Shown one piece after another: positions 1-6,769 of a stretch of DNA of 22,836 nucleotides (the first letter of the stretch is position 1; every line of letters starts with the position of its first letter). The notes beneath the pieces were generated by a model that worked only from the letters and a program-made list of their open reading frames with translations, had not been told where the DNA came from and ran no database searches. The position numbers were made by a program, and so were the translations under genes. The stretch is taken from contig NZ_MSTI01000097.1 in assembly GCF_001949125.1 (NCBI RefSeq), forward strand, positions 1-22,836, read 5' to 3'. Origin of the DNA: Deinococcus marmoris. Lineage in GTDB: Bacteria; Deinococcota; Deinococci; Deinococcales; Deinococcaceae.

Positions 1-309
1 TTTCGAGCCTCCCAGACCGCCATTCACCCTGAAACTGAATTGGTTGCCGATGCTGGCTATCAGGGCGTTCAACACCAACACCCGCTGTGCCATACACCGC
101 ACAAAGCGAGCAAGAAACGCAAGCTCACTCCGGCACAGAAAGCAGAAAATCTTCGACTGGCACGCTTCAGAATCGCTGTTGAGCATGTTATTCGTCGGCT
201 CAAGATTTTTCGAGTGTTGAAGGAAACGTATCGCCATCGGCGAAAGCGGTTCAGCCTCCGAGTCAACCTCATCGCCGCCATCTGCAACGCCACCGCTAAA
301 TGTGCCTGA
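1..309 (+). CDS. IS5-family-like transposase, C-terminal fragment
   Basis: The reading frame is open from base 1 and gives about 102 residues of a DDE-type transposase that starts outside the window. Visible motifs are the second catalytic Asp region (V-A-D-A-G-Y-Q-G, about residues 16-23 of the fragment) and the final Glu region (V-E-H-V-I-R-R-L-K, about 60-68), followed by a basic R-H-R-R-K-R stretch and the hydrophobic end typical of the DDE_Tnp_4 / IS5 group. The protein catalyses cut-and-paste transposition of its own IS. Only the C-terminus is here, so it is impossible to say whether the full gene is intact. The downstream stop and nearby candidate inverted repeat suggest that this end is complete. 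Confidence 0.8.
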   Translation, partial: FRASQTAIHPETELVADAGYQGVQHQHPLCHTPHKASKKRKLTPAQKAENLRLARFRIAVEHVIRRLKIFRVLKETYRHRRKRFSLRVNLIAAICNATAKCA

Positions 310-324
310 CTTTCGCAAGAGGTC
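1..324 (+). mobile_element. 3' end of an IS5-like insertion sequence
   Basis: The segment holds the end of a DDE transposase followed by a candidate right terminal inverted repeat at 308-324 (GACTTTCGCAAGAGGTC, whose complement begins GACCTCTTGCGAAAG). It is followed by TCTAGACTAG, and CTAG/TA-type targets are common for IS5 relatives. The left end is outside the window, so the inverted repeat and target duplication cannot be confirmed. Confidence 0.6.
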
Positions 325-361
325 TAGACTAGAAAAAGGCTGTGGAACGTCACCAAACGGT

Positions 362-600
362 CACTCGATTGTCACTCTCAGCGAATTCTCATCAGCCGGA
401 ATAGCAGCCCACGCAAGCCCCCCGGCTGCTGGTCTGCCGTGGCCGGTGGCAGCGCCGCGTGTGCCGTGACTTTCAGGCGGGCCAGTTGCTCGCGCACCCC
501 ATCGACTTAAGAGCGGGCGGCCAGCAGCTCCCGGCGCAGCGCCTCGACTTCGCCCCGGCTGCTGGTCTGCCAGGATCGGCGCGAGTGCCGGGGCCAGCGC
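362..600 (-). pseudogene. Possible remnant of a coiled-coil protein C-terminus
   Basis: On the minus strand, one frame reads E-V-E-A-L-R-R-E-L-L-A-A-R-S, then a TAA stop (near 508), then V-D-G-V-R-E-Q-L-A-R-L-K and later G-G-L-R-G-L-L-F-R-L-M-R before a final stop near the left end. Heptad-like Leu/Glu/Arg spacing on both sides of the stop suggests one former coiled-coil tail, of the kind seen at the end of MerR-like or KfrA-like DNA-binding proteins. The upstream continuation seems to lie in another frame, which implies a frameshift as well. The exact limits are uncertain, and chance resemblance in GC-rich DNA remains possible. Confidence 0.3.
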
Positions 601-727
601 CTCGCGCCTCGGCTCAGTGGTCAAGGTGCTTGCTGGGCTGCTCCGGCTGTGCTGTGGGGGAGAAACGGCCTCAAATGCTTGCCGGGTCTTTGCCGGTGAC
701 TTGCCAGTTCTTGCCACCCATAGAAAA

Positions 728-774
728 GACCCCATGACAAATCCACAGCCCACTAGACCCCATGACAAATCCAC
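728..774 (+). repeat. Two 19-bp direct repeats, 28-bp period
   Basis: GACCCCATGACAAATCCAC occurs exactly at 728-746 and 756-774, giving a 28-bp period. It lies just downstream of the last gene of the leftward cargo operon. It could be a short tandem duplication or a protein-binding iteron pair. There are only two copies, so function cannot be assigned. Confidence 0.85.
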
Positions 775-786
775 GCCTAATAATTC

Positions 787-1200
787 CTACTGGGCGTTAG
801 TCCCCGCTGATAAATGACTACTTTTGTCGCCGTGTACCTGGGCGTTACTTCCCCTGTCGGAATCTAACGCTTCCAGGGCCAGCAGCTCGGCCACGGCCAC
901 CGGCTGCCCGCTCAAGGTGTGAATGATTCCGGCCACCGTCGCCAGTGTCTCCAGATCGATCCGGCCTGTATCCCCACGGGCCAGCCGGTACACCGTGCCA
1001 GGGTCTACCGTCCCCGTGGCATAGCCGGACATGGCGACTTGATAGACACTCAGCCCGCGCGCCTGACACGCCTCACGCACCGTCAGGCGGGCCGCATAGG
1101 GCATCGGCCCCGGCGTCTTATGGCTCAGGTGCGTCATGGGCCTAGCGCCCATCGTGTAGTGACCCTTCAGTACGTCCGGCTGGCCTCGCGCCTTCCCCAT
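787..1200 (-). CDS. XRE-type HTH transcriptional regulator
   Basis: This is a 137-aa predicted DNA-binding regulator. The segment from about residue 38 (L-T-V-R-E-A-C-Q-A-R-G-L-S) to about residue 105 has the Cro/C1-like pattern in which 'V-x-x-R-G-D-T-G-x-I-D-L-E-T-L' follows the recognition helix. Alternating helices and the ending L-A-T-V-A-G-I-I resemble the HTH_26 type. The ATG at 1200 is preceded by a GGGGAGG ribosome site and lies one base after the stop of the upstream gene, so it should be the last gene of the cargo operon. An internal ATG at 1137 would give a shorter 116-aa protein with a weaker ribosome site. A regulator inside the operon suggests autoregulation or control of a neighbouring promoter, which is inference. 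The C-terminal 30 residues are polar and probably flexible. Confidence 0.75.
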   Translation of the reverse strand: MGKARGQPDVLKGHYTMGARPMTHLSHKTPGPMPYAARLTVREACQARGLSVYQVAMSGYATGTVDPGTVYRLARGDTGRIDLETLATVAGIIHTLSGQPVAVAELLALEALDSDRGSNAQVHGDKSSHLSAGTNAQ

Positions 1201-1201
1201 G

Positions 1202-2635
1202 TCAGCCCCTCCCCTGTAGTTGCTGGGCGGCCAGTTTGCCCGCCTCGGTACTCATCAGCTCAACCCTGGGCATGATGCCCACGCGCGGCAGTTCCAGCCG
1301 GTCAGCATCCCAGCACGCGCCGATGGTTGGATCTTCAGACACCCGGCCCAGCTCATGCCCTCGGCACGCCTCGATCAGCAGAAAGCACTGAGCTTCGTTC
1401 AGGGGCAACCGATGGCGGTACTTCATGACCAGCGCCGCGCCGCGCGCCCCGTGGTCTTTGTCCTGGTCCTCAGCCACACGCGCCGCGTCATGGAACACGG
1501 CAAACCAGCGGCAGACCTTCACATCCCCGCCGCTCGCCTCGGCCAGCTTGACGGCGTTCTGTTCCACCCGCTGCCAGTGCATTGGCCCGTGCAGACTCAG
1601 CGCCCCCAGCTCGAACGCGGCCACCAGATCGGCCCGCACGCTGCCCGCCTCAGACTCCGGCAAGGTCAGCAGGCGCACCGGAACACCCAAACGCTGGGCA
1701 GCGGCCAGCGCCTCGGCGGGCAGCGGCTCGGCGCTCACGATCTCCAGAACGTGCGCCGCACTGACTGGCCCGTGAATCTGCGCCTCGGCGTACCAGTTCA
1801 GGTCATCCAGGCACAGCACGCCCAGCGGGTCGGCGTGGTACGCCCACGGCCATGCCGCCTCATTCACCCACTCAATCGGCGTCGGGTAGCCGGGTGAGCC
1901 TGGGCGCTCGGCCTTCTGCATCAGTGACACGATGGACTGCCCCGCGAGAAAAGGCGTGCTGAGCCGCTCAACATCACCCACAGTCAGCGGCGCAGCTCCG
2001 ACAGGATGAGCAACGGGACCAGTGCGCTCAATGGTCAGGGCGCTCAGATCAAAGCCGCAGACCGTAGTGAAGGGGCGCAGCTCGCGCGATAGGCGCAGCG
2101 CGACCCGCCCGTAGCCGTCCAATGTCCGCAGGTGCGGGCGTGGGTCCAGCAGCCGCGCATCTGAATCTTCAGAAAGGTAGCCGTAGACAGGGCGCACGCT
2201 GGGCGGGGCATCTTCTGGAATGTTGAAGCCTTTGCGCTCCATCTCAACCCGGTCATAGAGGATTTCTCCAGACTGAATAGACTCCATGACGGCGGCCAGC
2301 AACTCTTCCCGCTGGGCCGGATCGCTCAGATCGTCAGCACTGAACCGGACGGGGCCAGTCTGCCGGGGTGGCAGTGGCCGCGTGTGGAAGATGTTCCTCA
2401 GTCCACCGTCAAGAATGCTCGCCACGTTCCCCGGCTGCGTGCGTGTCCAGACCTCGGCCCGCGCGCACAATGTTCTCAGGTGATCCCGCACCGCCTGGGC
2501 GTGCTGCTGTGGCGTGGAAAAGTCCCGCCCGATCATGATTGCACTCGACAGGTACGGGGCCTGGAACTCTTGAACGTGCTTCATCCATTCCCGCTCTGGA
2601 AGGATGCTCAGCGCCGTAACGGCTCTGGCCTTCAT
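1202..2635 (-). CDS. Possible ART-like (DUF3626-like) region fused to an HD hydrolase domain
   Basis: This is a 477-aa, probably cytosolic protein. The C-terminal part (about 345-470) is an HD-type metal-dependent phosphohydrolase: a leading His in L-H-G-P-M-H-W (349/353), the HD pair in F-H-D-A-A-R (382-383), a later His (427) and a closing Asp in C-W-D-A-D-R-L (443/445). The N-terminal part is less clear. R-P-V-Y-G-Y-L (148-154), an Arg in V-W-T-R-T (about 65) and Y-A-E-A-Q-I-H-G-P-V (282-291) recall DUF3626-type proteins, which I regard as possible ADP-ribosyltransferase-fold enzymes. That link is from memory of motifs and is uncertain. It sits fourth in a tightly coupled operon, and its ATG overlaps the preceding stop (ATGA). 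A plausible idea is a nucleotide- or ADP-ribose-processing effector, but the substrate is unknown. Confidence 0.65.
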   Translation of the reverse strand: MKARAVTALSILPEREWMKHVQEFQAPYLSSAIMIGRDFSTPQQHAQAVRDHLRTLCARAEVWTRTQPGNVASILDGGLRNIFHTRPLPPRQTGPVRFSADDLSDPAQREELLAAVMESIQSGEILYDRVEMERKGFNIPEDAPPSVRPVYGYLSEDSDARLLDPRPHLRTLDGYGRVALRLSRELRPFTTVCGFDLSALTIERTGPVAHPVGAAPLTVGDVERLSTPFLAGQSIVSLMQKAERPGSPGYPTPIEWVNEAAWPWAYHADPLGVLCLDDLNWYAEAQIHGPVSAAHVLEIVSAEPLPAEALAAAQRLGVPVRLLTLPESEAGSVRADLVAAFELGALSLHGPMHWQRVEQNAVKLAEASGGDVKVCRWFAVFHDAARVAEDQDKDHGARGAALVMKYRHRLPLNEAQCFLLIEACRGHELGRVSEDPTIGACWDADRLELPRVGIMPRVELMSTEAGKLAAQQLQGRG

Positions 2636-2967
2636 GGCTGCAACCCTTCCAGCATGGCCCGCGCGCTGGTCATGACCTCATCTGTTCGGGGGCTGGCCCG
2701 GTGCCGATACTGCCGCCCGTTCAGCTCGACCAAACTCAGGACGCCCAGCACGCCCAGGTGTCCTTTCAATTCATACCGGGCCATGCCCGCCGCCTGGGCT
2801 TGCAGCTCGTCGAACGTCTGCCACTCTGAGCGGACCAGCAGCAGGACACGCGCCTCGGCCACGCCCAGCGCACGGCACGGCTTGACGGCTGGCTTAGGTT
2901 TGCGCCCGCCCCTGTCTGACTTTGGCGCTGCTTTCGGCCTCACCACGTCCTTAGACCAGCGCCTCAT
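2632..2967 (-). CDS. Small basic protein, possible winged-helix
   Basis: I do not recognise the family. From the ATG at 2967 the protein is 111 aa. That start is chosen because it overlaps the upstream stop as ATGA; a GTG at 2988 would add seven residues. The first 35 residues are very basic and Pro-rich (K-P-K-P-A-V-K-P). The rest (A-L-G-V-A-E-A-R-V-L-L-L-V, then F-D-E-L-Q-A-Q-A, then L-K-G-H-L-G-V-L-G-V-L-S-L-V-E) reads like a helix-turn-helix with a following beta wing (Q-Y-R-H-R), as in small winged-helix DNA-binding proteins. Its stop overlaps the start of the HD-domain gene by four bases, so the two are probably made together. Confidence 0.6.
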   Translation of the reverse strand: MRRWSKDVVRPKAAPKSDRGGRKPKPAVKPCRALGVAEARVLLLVRSEWQTFDELQAQAAGMARYELKGHLGVLGVLSLVELNGRQYRHRASPRTDEVMTSARAMLEGLQP

Positions 2968-3674
2968 CTCGCGCTGTGGGTTTCCCACGCCCGCGCCAGC
3001 AGCGGCAGACCTTCCGGCAGAAGTCGCGGCGCTGCCCGGTGGGCCATCAGTCGGGCCAGGGCCAGCAGTTCCCCGCCGTTGTCCGGTGCGGCCAGCTCAG
3101 CGAAGGATTCCAGGGCGCGTGTGATCGCCTGGGTCTGGGCGTCCCGTGTCGCGCCGTCCATCGGTCCAGTCGGGCGCTGGCCCAGCCGATCCCCCACAGT
3201 CTGAAGATCAAGCCCGCTGCCCTGTGCCGCCGCCGCCCGCATGATCTGGTACGCCGTGGCCTGGGCCTCCCGGTGTTTGACGGCCAGCTCGCGCAGCCGG
3301 TCAAGTTCCACCCTCAGCCGCCCTTCTAATGCTTCACTCACGCGCCCCCATTCCTGGGCTGACTTGTTCACCGCCGCCCATGCAGCGCGTAATTCCTCCA
3401 CCGCCGCCGATTCTGCCGCCGCGCCTTCCAGTTCCTCGACTAGCCCCCGCTGGGCGGCCACGTCCTCTAGGTGTTGCTGCAACATGCCCGCCGCCGCGTC
3501 CCGTCTGGTCTGCTGGGCGACCACTTGATCGAAGTCAGCACGCCCCGCGCGGGCCTCGCGCCGCAGCCGGTCAAGCTCTGCCGTCTGAGTGGTCACGTTC
3601 TGCTCAAGGGTGGGCGTGTCGGTGTCCAGGCTGACCAGATCAGCGCGGGCCTGTTCCAGTTGCTCGGCGCTCAC
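2964..3674 (-). CDS. Coiled-coil protein, unknown function
   Basis: This is a 236-aa protein of no family I can name. Residues 1-135 are almost entirely coiled coil, with regular Leu/Val at heptad positions, many Glu/Arg/Gln and almost no Gly or Pro (for example L-E-Q-A-R-A-D-L, L-D-R-L-R-R-E-A, L-V-E-E-L-E-G-A). The C-terminal 90 residues are helical and Ala/Leu-rich. There is no signal peptide or membrane segment. The start is a GTG at 3674 overlapping the upstream stop (GTGA), so translation is coupled to the small gene before it. It could be a scaffold or oligomerising partner for the other cargo proteins, which is an inference from position and composition only. Confidence 0.65.
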   Translation of the reverse strand: MSAEQLEQARADLVSLDTDTPTLEQNVTTQTAELDRLRREARAGRADFDQVVAQQTRRDAAAGMLQQHLEDVAAQRGLVEELEGAAAESAAVEELRAAWAAVNKSAQEWGRVSEALEGRLRVELDRLRELAVKHREAQATAYQIMRAAAAQGSGLDLQTVGDRLGQRPTGPMDGATRDAQTQAITRALESFAELAAPDNGGELLALARLMAHRAAPRLLPEGLPLLARAWETHSAR

Positions 3675-3883
3675 TGGCCGCGCTCCGATGCTGTGCGGGC
3701 CTTCGCTATGGCCGCGTCTACCGCGCGTTCTATGGCCTCTGTCTGCTGGGCTTTGACTTTGGCCTGTTCCTCGGCCTGTTCGGCAAGGACGCGCTCACGG
3801 TCCCCCGGATTCAACCCACGGCCACCTTCCAGAATGTCTCTCTTCATCGCTTCCTCAAACGTCATCCCGTCTCTTTTCGTCAT
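3671..3883 (-). CDS. Small charged protein, first gene of cargo operon
   Basis: This is a 70-aa hypothetical protein, highly charged and predicted helical (from E-R-V-L-A-E-Q-A-E-E-Q-A to A-I-E-R-A-V-D-A-A-I). The N-terminus, with T-F-E-E-A-M-K-R-D, is acidic/basic mixed. No known domain is recognisable. It begins the leftward cargo operon just after the bidirectional terminator. The ribosome site before the ATG at 3883 is poor; an internal ATG at residue 7 is a possible alternative. Its stop overlaps the GTG of the coiled-coil gene, which supports it being real. It may pair with the coiled-coil protein, but there is no direct evidence. Confidence 0.55.
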   Translation of the reverse strand: MTKRDGMTFEEAMKRDILEGGRGLNPGDRERVLAEQAEEQAKVKAQQTEAIERAVDAAIAKARTASERGQ

Positions 3884-3901
3884 GCCAGCAGGCTAAAAGA
3901 G

Positions 3902-3935
3902 ACGGCCAGAACGCTTCATACGTTCTGGCCGTTTT
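3902..3935. terminator. Bidirectional rho-independent terminator
   Basis: A perfect 12-bp stem (3902-3913 with 3921-3932, left arm ACGGCCAGAACG) encloses the 7-base loop CTTCATA. On the + strand it is followed by TTTT; on the - strand by TCTCTTTTAG. For the leftward genes it lies right after the stop of the HTH gene ending at 3952 and before the cargo operon starting at 3883. It therefore separates the replication and cargo operons. Confidence 0.8.
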
Positions 3936-3951
3936 GGACGAAAGAGCCGTT

Positions 3952-4182
3952 TTAGACCAGCACCACCGCGCCCCAGTCCACCGGCAGACCGCAGTGTGAG
4001 GCGAAGGCGGCCAGCGCCTCGGCAGTGACCAGCCGCGCCCCGCTGCGCCCCGTGGGCTGGATATGGGCCAGCGCCCCGCGTTCCAGCCACACTTTCACGC
4101 GCCGCTCGCTCACGTTCAGCACGCGCGACACTTCGCCCACTTTCAGCAGCGAAGGCACGCCGTCCGGTACGTGGCCCGTCAT
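3952..4182 (-). CDS. Small MerR/excisionase-type HTH protein
   Basis: This is a DNA-binding protein of 76 aa from the ATG at 4182, which overlaps the upstream stop as ATGA; an ATG at 4191 would add three residues. The core L-L-K-V-G-E-V-S-R-V-L-N-V-S-E-R-R-V-K-V-W is a classic HTH_17-type helix-turn-helix, followed by a short wing ending R-L-V-T-A-E-A-L. This family includes excisionases and small regulators of mobile elements. It is the last gene of the replication operon, directly before the terminator hairpin. It probably acts as a regulator or recombination directionality factor; which of these cannot be told from sequence. Confidence 0.75.
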   Translation of the reverse strand: MTGHVPDGVPSLLKVGEVSRVLNVSERRVKVWLERGALAHIQPTGRSGARLVTAEALAAFASHCGLPVDWGAVVLV

Positions 4183-4559
4183 GACGCCCACGCCCTACGC
4201 GCTGTCCAGAGGGCTTCCAACTGCCGTTCAGGTTCGACGCCTGCCGCGTACTGGGCCGCACACGCCAGCACGTATTCCCCCAGGTTTGGGACAATCCCAG
4301 CGGGCAGCAGGAGAGGGCGGTTCAGGTGGTCACAGATGGCCGCCCCGATCAGGCGGGCCAGCGGTTCAGGCAGTGGGGCCAGTAGGCCAGCGGGGGCGCG
4401 CTGGAGTTCCTGTAGCAGCTCGGCTTTCTGCGCCTTGATCTGGGCGGCCAGATCGGGCGTGATGGCCCCAGCCGGGGCGCGGGCGGTCAGTTGCCCACCG
4501 TCCACAGCCAGGCGCACCCCGCGCGCTTCCAGTTCCCGCAGTAACTCACGCGCTACCAC
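4179..4559 (-). CDS. TubC-N-like domain protein
   Basis: This is a 126-aa protein. Residues 1-52 (L-L-R-E-L-E-A-R-G-V-R-L, then G-G-Q-L-T-A-R-A-P-A-G-A-I-T, then A-Q-K-A-E-L-L-Q-E-L) match the pattern of the TubC N-terminal docking domain, a small fold found in mega-synthases but also very often beside or inside primases and helicases of phages and plasmids. The remaining 70 residues are helical and unassigned. The start is a GTG at 4559 that overlaps the end of the helicase gene by seven bases, with GAGGAAG as ribosome site inside that gene. Its position after the helicase suggests an accessory or docking role in replication, which is inference from neighbours. Confidence 0.7.
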   Translation of the reverse strand: MVARELLRELEARGVRLAVDGGQLTARAPAGAITPDLAAQIKAQKAELLQELQRAPAGLLAPLPEPLARLIGAAICDHLNRPLLLPAGIVPNLGEYVLACAAQYAAGVEPERQLEALWTARRAWAS

Positions 4560-5674
4560 GTCAGCACTTCCTCAAGGGGTCTGGAGGCCACAGGGGCGGG
4601 CACGTCCTGGGCAATCGGCGGCATGTCCTCTAGGGCAAACTCTGGGCGGTAGGTGTAGACGCGCGGCGCACCCCGCTTGGGAAGCTGCATGATTTCCACC
4701 TGTGCGCCCAGCGTGCCCAGGGCCTCTTTCACCGCCTGCTTTGCGCTGCGTTCCTTGACGTTGCCGCCCTTGATCGCCGTTGCCAGCAGCTCCGCATGGG
4801 TGAGCGGCTGCCCCGGCTTATCGATCAGCAGCGACAGGACCGCCGCCTTCGCCCGGTCGCCCCGTGTGTCGCGAGTGTCCTCTTCTGCGGGCAGGTCGCA
4901 CACTTCCAGGTGGACGGCAGACACGCGCCCATCTTCGTCTTCGATCCGGTCGACCTCGATTCCCAGGGCATAACCGGACTTTGCAAAGCTGTTCTTTCTC
5001 ACTTCCCAGCGCAGAACCTCGCGCCCCTCAACCTCTTTCGGAGGAACGCGCGTCAGCAGATGCACAGAGCGGGCCTGGGCGGTTTTGCCGGTGCTGCCCA
5101 TCACGCCCCGGTCGCCTTCCCTTTCGTTTGCCGCTTTCTTGGGGAGGTGGTCAATCACGATGACCACCGCGCCGGTCTGGGCCGCGAAGGCTCGAAGGGC
5201 CAGCATGGGCCGCATGGCCTGATCTAGTTTGTTGCTGTCCAGGCCGGGAAAGGTGGCCATGAAGCTGTCAATGATGATGCACACCGCTTCCTTCTCACGG
5301 GCCAGGGTCAGCAGTTGCTCTAACTCTTCCGGCGTCAGGCCCGCGCCTGTGCTTTCCAGCACCGTCACGCCGTCCATATCGCCATCCGGGTACGCCGCTT
5401 TGTGCTGTTCCAGCCAGAACCGCACCGACCGCGCTTCACCATCTGCCGCATCTGTGTTGAGGTAGATGACGTGGCCGCGCTTGACCGGCTGCCCCAGGAA
5501 CTCCCCGCGCCCGTCTGGGCGGGTCATCTGCCATGCCAGCGCCGCAGACAGCAGCGTCTTCCCCACGCCCTCACGGGCGGCCAGGAAGGACACATAGCCA
5601 AGAGGGAAGAGGCCAGGAACTAGAAACTCGATCCGGCGAAGCTGGGCCGTGAGGTCAATGGTTTTGAGAGCCAC
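4553..5674 (-). CDS. RepA-like hexameric replicative helicase (AAA/RecA ATPase)
   Basis: This 373-aa protein resembles the RepA/DnaB-type RecA-fold ATPases that unwind DNA at plasmid and phage origins. Walker A is A-R-E-G-V-G-K-T (33-40). Walker B is V-C-I-I-I-D-S (131-137). A later strand gives V-I-V-I-D-H-L-P (171-178), followed by the G-V-M-G-S-T-G-K sensor region (190-197), where RSF1010 RepA-type proteins keep similar residues. The C-terminal 100 residues (R-A-K-A-A-V-L-S-L-L onward) look like a winged helix. The start is a GTG at 5674, three bases after the primase stop, so the pair is co-translated. A primase plus this helicase indicates autonomous or excised-circle replication of the element. 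Confidence 0.85.
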   Translation of the reverse strand: MALKTIDLTAQLRRIEFLVPGLFPLGYVSFLAAREGVGKTLLSAALAWQMTRPDGRGEFLGQPVKRGHVIYLNTDAADGEARSVRFWLEQHKAAYPDGDMDGVTVLESTGAGLTPEELEQLLTLAREKEAVCIIIDSFMATFPGLDSNKLDQAMRPMLALRAFAAQTGAVVIVIDHLPKKAANEREGDRGVMGSTGKTAQARSVHLLTRVPPKEVEGREVLRWEVRKNSFAKSGYALGIEVDRIEDEDGRVSAVHLEVCDLPAEEDTRDTRGDRAKAAVLSLLIDKPGQPLTHAELLATAIKGGNVKERSAKQAVKEALGTLGAQVEIMQLPKRGAPRVYTYRPEFALEDMPPIAQDVPAPVASRPLEEVLTW

Positions 5675-5677
5675 GGC

Positions 5678-6769
5678 TTACCACCCGCCCCGGTCTTCGC
5701 TGCCCCATCCTGGCCCACCCGTTCCCCAGCCGGAAGGCTCAGAATCCGTAGGGGGGGAGAGGAGTTTGCACCATTGCACCAAATCATTTTCTCTCTCTGG
5801 GACGGTGTTGTTTTGGTGCAGTGGGGTTTTGCACCAAATAGTGTTTTGCACCAAATCAGCACCATATCCCCAGCCACTTTCCTGCCCCACCTGGGCCAGC
5901 GGATCGGGGGAGGCCATGCCGTCCCGCAGGGCGCGCGGCAGGGTGCTTTGAATCTCGTTATCTGGCAAGCCTGCCGCCGCCGCCGCCTGCCATAGAACCG
6001 GCTGGGCCTCTTCGCTGTCCAGATGACCGCCGCCGACCAACTGTCCCACCCGGAAGCCCGCCGCGTTCAGGCGTTTATTTCTCTCGCCTTCGCCCACCTG
6101 GGCCAGCTCGTCGCGTATCCCGTAGAGGGCAGCTAACGCGTATTTGCGCCGGGCGCTGTTCGGCCCCGTGGGCACGCTGGGCAGAGTGGCCAGTGGGGCA
6201 GGGTGGACGCGGGCGGGCAGCGGGTAGGCGGCCCCGATCTGGGCCAGGGTGAACCGCTCCCCCGTACTGGAGAGAATGCGGGTCATGAATGGCTCGCCCT
6301 TCCGGTGCATGAAGCCCGGCAGGCGCATCACGCGGGCCAGCCCTTTACAGTCATCCGGGCAGCTTCCCACCGCGCGGGCCAGCGCCTCTTGCTGGGCATT
6401 GAAGGCCATGCTGTCCAGTGGGGGAGAATCGCCGTCTTCGAGAATCCAGTAGGCGTGAAACTTGCCGGGGCTGGATTCGATCAGAAGAGAAGGGTTAAGG
6501 GTCCAGTGATCGGGGAGGGGTTGCCCGTCGAAGTCCGCACAGTGAACGCGTATGCGGGTCACGTTGCCATTCTTCCGGCCTGTGCCGTCGCCTTCGTTGA
6601 CCATCACGAAGATGCCCGCGCCCTGCCGGTTCAGAGTGGCCAGCTCTGCCGGATCGTGCAGCACGCGGGACAGCCGCGCGTCTTTGTCGGGGCGGTCGTC
6701 GAAGGTCTGGAAGGTGTGCCGCCCGGTGAGCTGGGCCAAGAAGGCGGCAGTTTCAGGGGGAAGGGTCAT
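5678..6769 (-). CDS. RepB-like DNA primase
   Basis: This is a 363-aa protein with the layout of the RepB primase family used by RSF1010-like plasmids and integrative elements to lay primers at their origin. Motifs are the metal-binding A-D-F-D-G (78-82), S-S-P-G-K-F-H-A-Y-W (99-108) and R-V-M-R-L-P-G-F-M-H-R-K (146-157), where family members carry R-x-P-G. A helical region follows (about 205-300). The last 60 residues are unlike the rest: Asn/Trp/Gln-rich, then Gly/Ser/Trp-rich. They are encoded by a stretch full of TTGCACCAAAT repeats, so they may be shaped by DNA function rather than protein function. The ATG at 6769 overlaps the upstream stop (ATGA). Confidence 0.85.
   Translation of the reverse strand: MTLPPETAAFLAQLTGRHTFQTFDDRPDKDARLSRVLHDPAELATLNRQGAGIFVMVNEGDGTGRKNGNVTRIRVHCADFDGQPLPDHWTLNPSLLIESSPGKFHAYWILEDGDSPPLDSMAFNAQQEALARAVGSCPDDCKGLARVMRLPGFMHRKGEPFMTRILSSTGERFTLAQIGAAYPLPARVHPAPLATLPSVPTGPNSARRKYALAALYGIRDELAQVGEGERNKRLNAAGFRVGQLVGGGHLDSEEAQPVLWQAAAAAGLPDNEIQSTLPRALRDGMASPDPLAQVGQESGWGYGADLVQNTIWCKTPLHQNNTVPERENDLVQWCKLLSPPTDSEPSGWGTGGPGWGSEDRGGW
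5765..5857. repeat. Iteron-like repeats and hairpin, candidate replication origin
   Basis: TTGCACCAAAT is present at 5774-5784, 5829-5839 and 5846-5856, with a shorter TTTGCACCA at 5765-5773 and an inverted TTTGGTGCA at 5812-5820. The inverted copy and the copy at 5830-5838 form a 9-bp stem with a 9-base loop. Local AT content is clearly higher than in the surrounding GC-rich sequence. Everything lies inside the 3' part of the primase gene. Repeats plus a hairpin beside primase and helicase genes fit an oriV or single-strand initiation site, but this is a candidate only. Confidence 0.6.

Larger units (their letters stand above)
325..786. other. Non-coding or decayed stretch between IS and cargo operon
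   Basis: No convincing intact gene is present. The longest leftward open frame (774 to 361) begins inside two copies of a 19-base direct repeat and has the low-complexity composition of a chance frame. On the minus strand, a different frame reads like the coiled-coil end of a DNA-binding protein, broken by a stop (see the pseudogene entry). A 19-base sequence, CCCCGGCTGCTGGTCTGCC, occurs at 420-438 and again at 553-571. The stretch is probably the eroded downstream flank of the cargo operon. Confidence 0.5.

Noticed and set aside
361..774. 137-residue minus-strand frame as a real membrane protein
   Set aside because: Its apparently hydrophobic start is just the translation of the two 19-bp direct repeats, and the rest is low-complexity.
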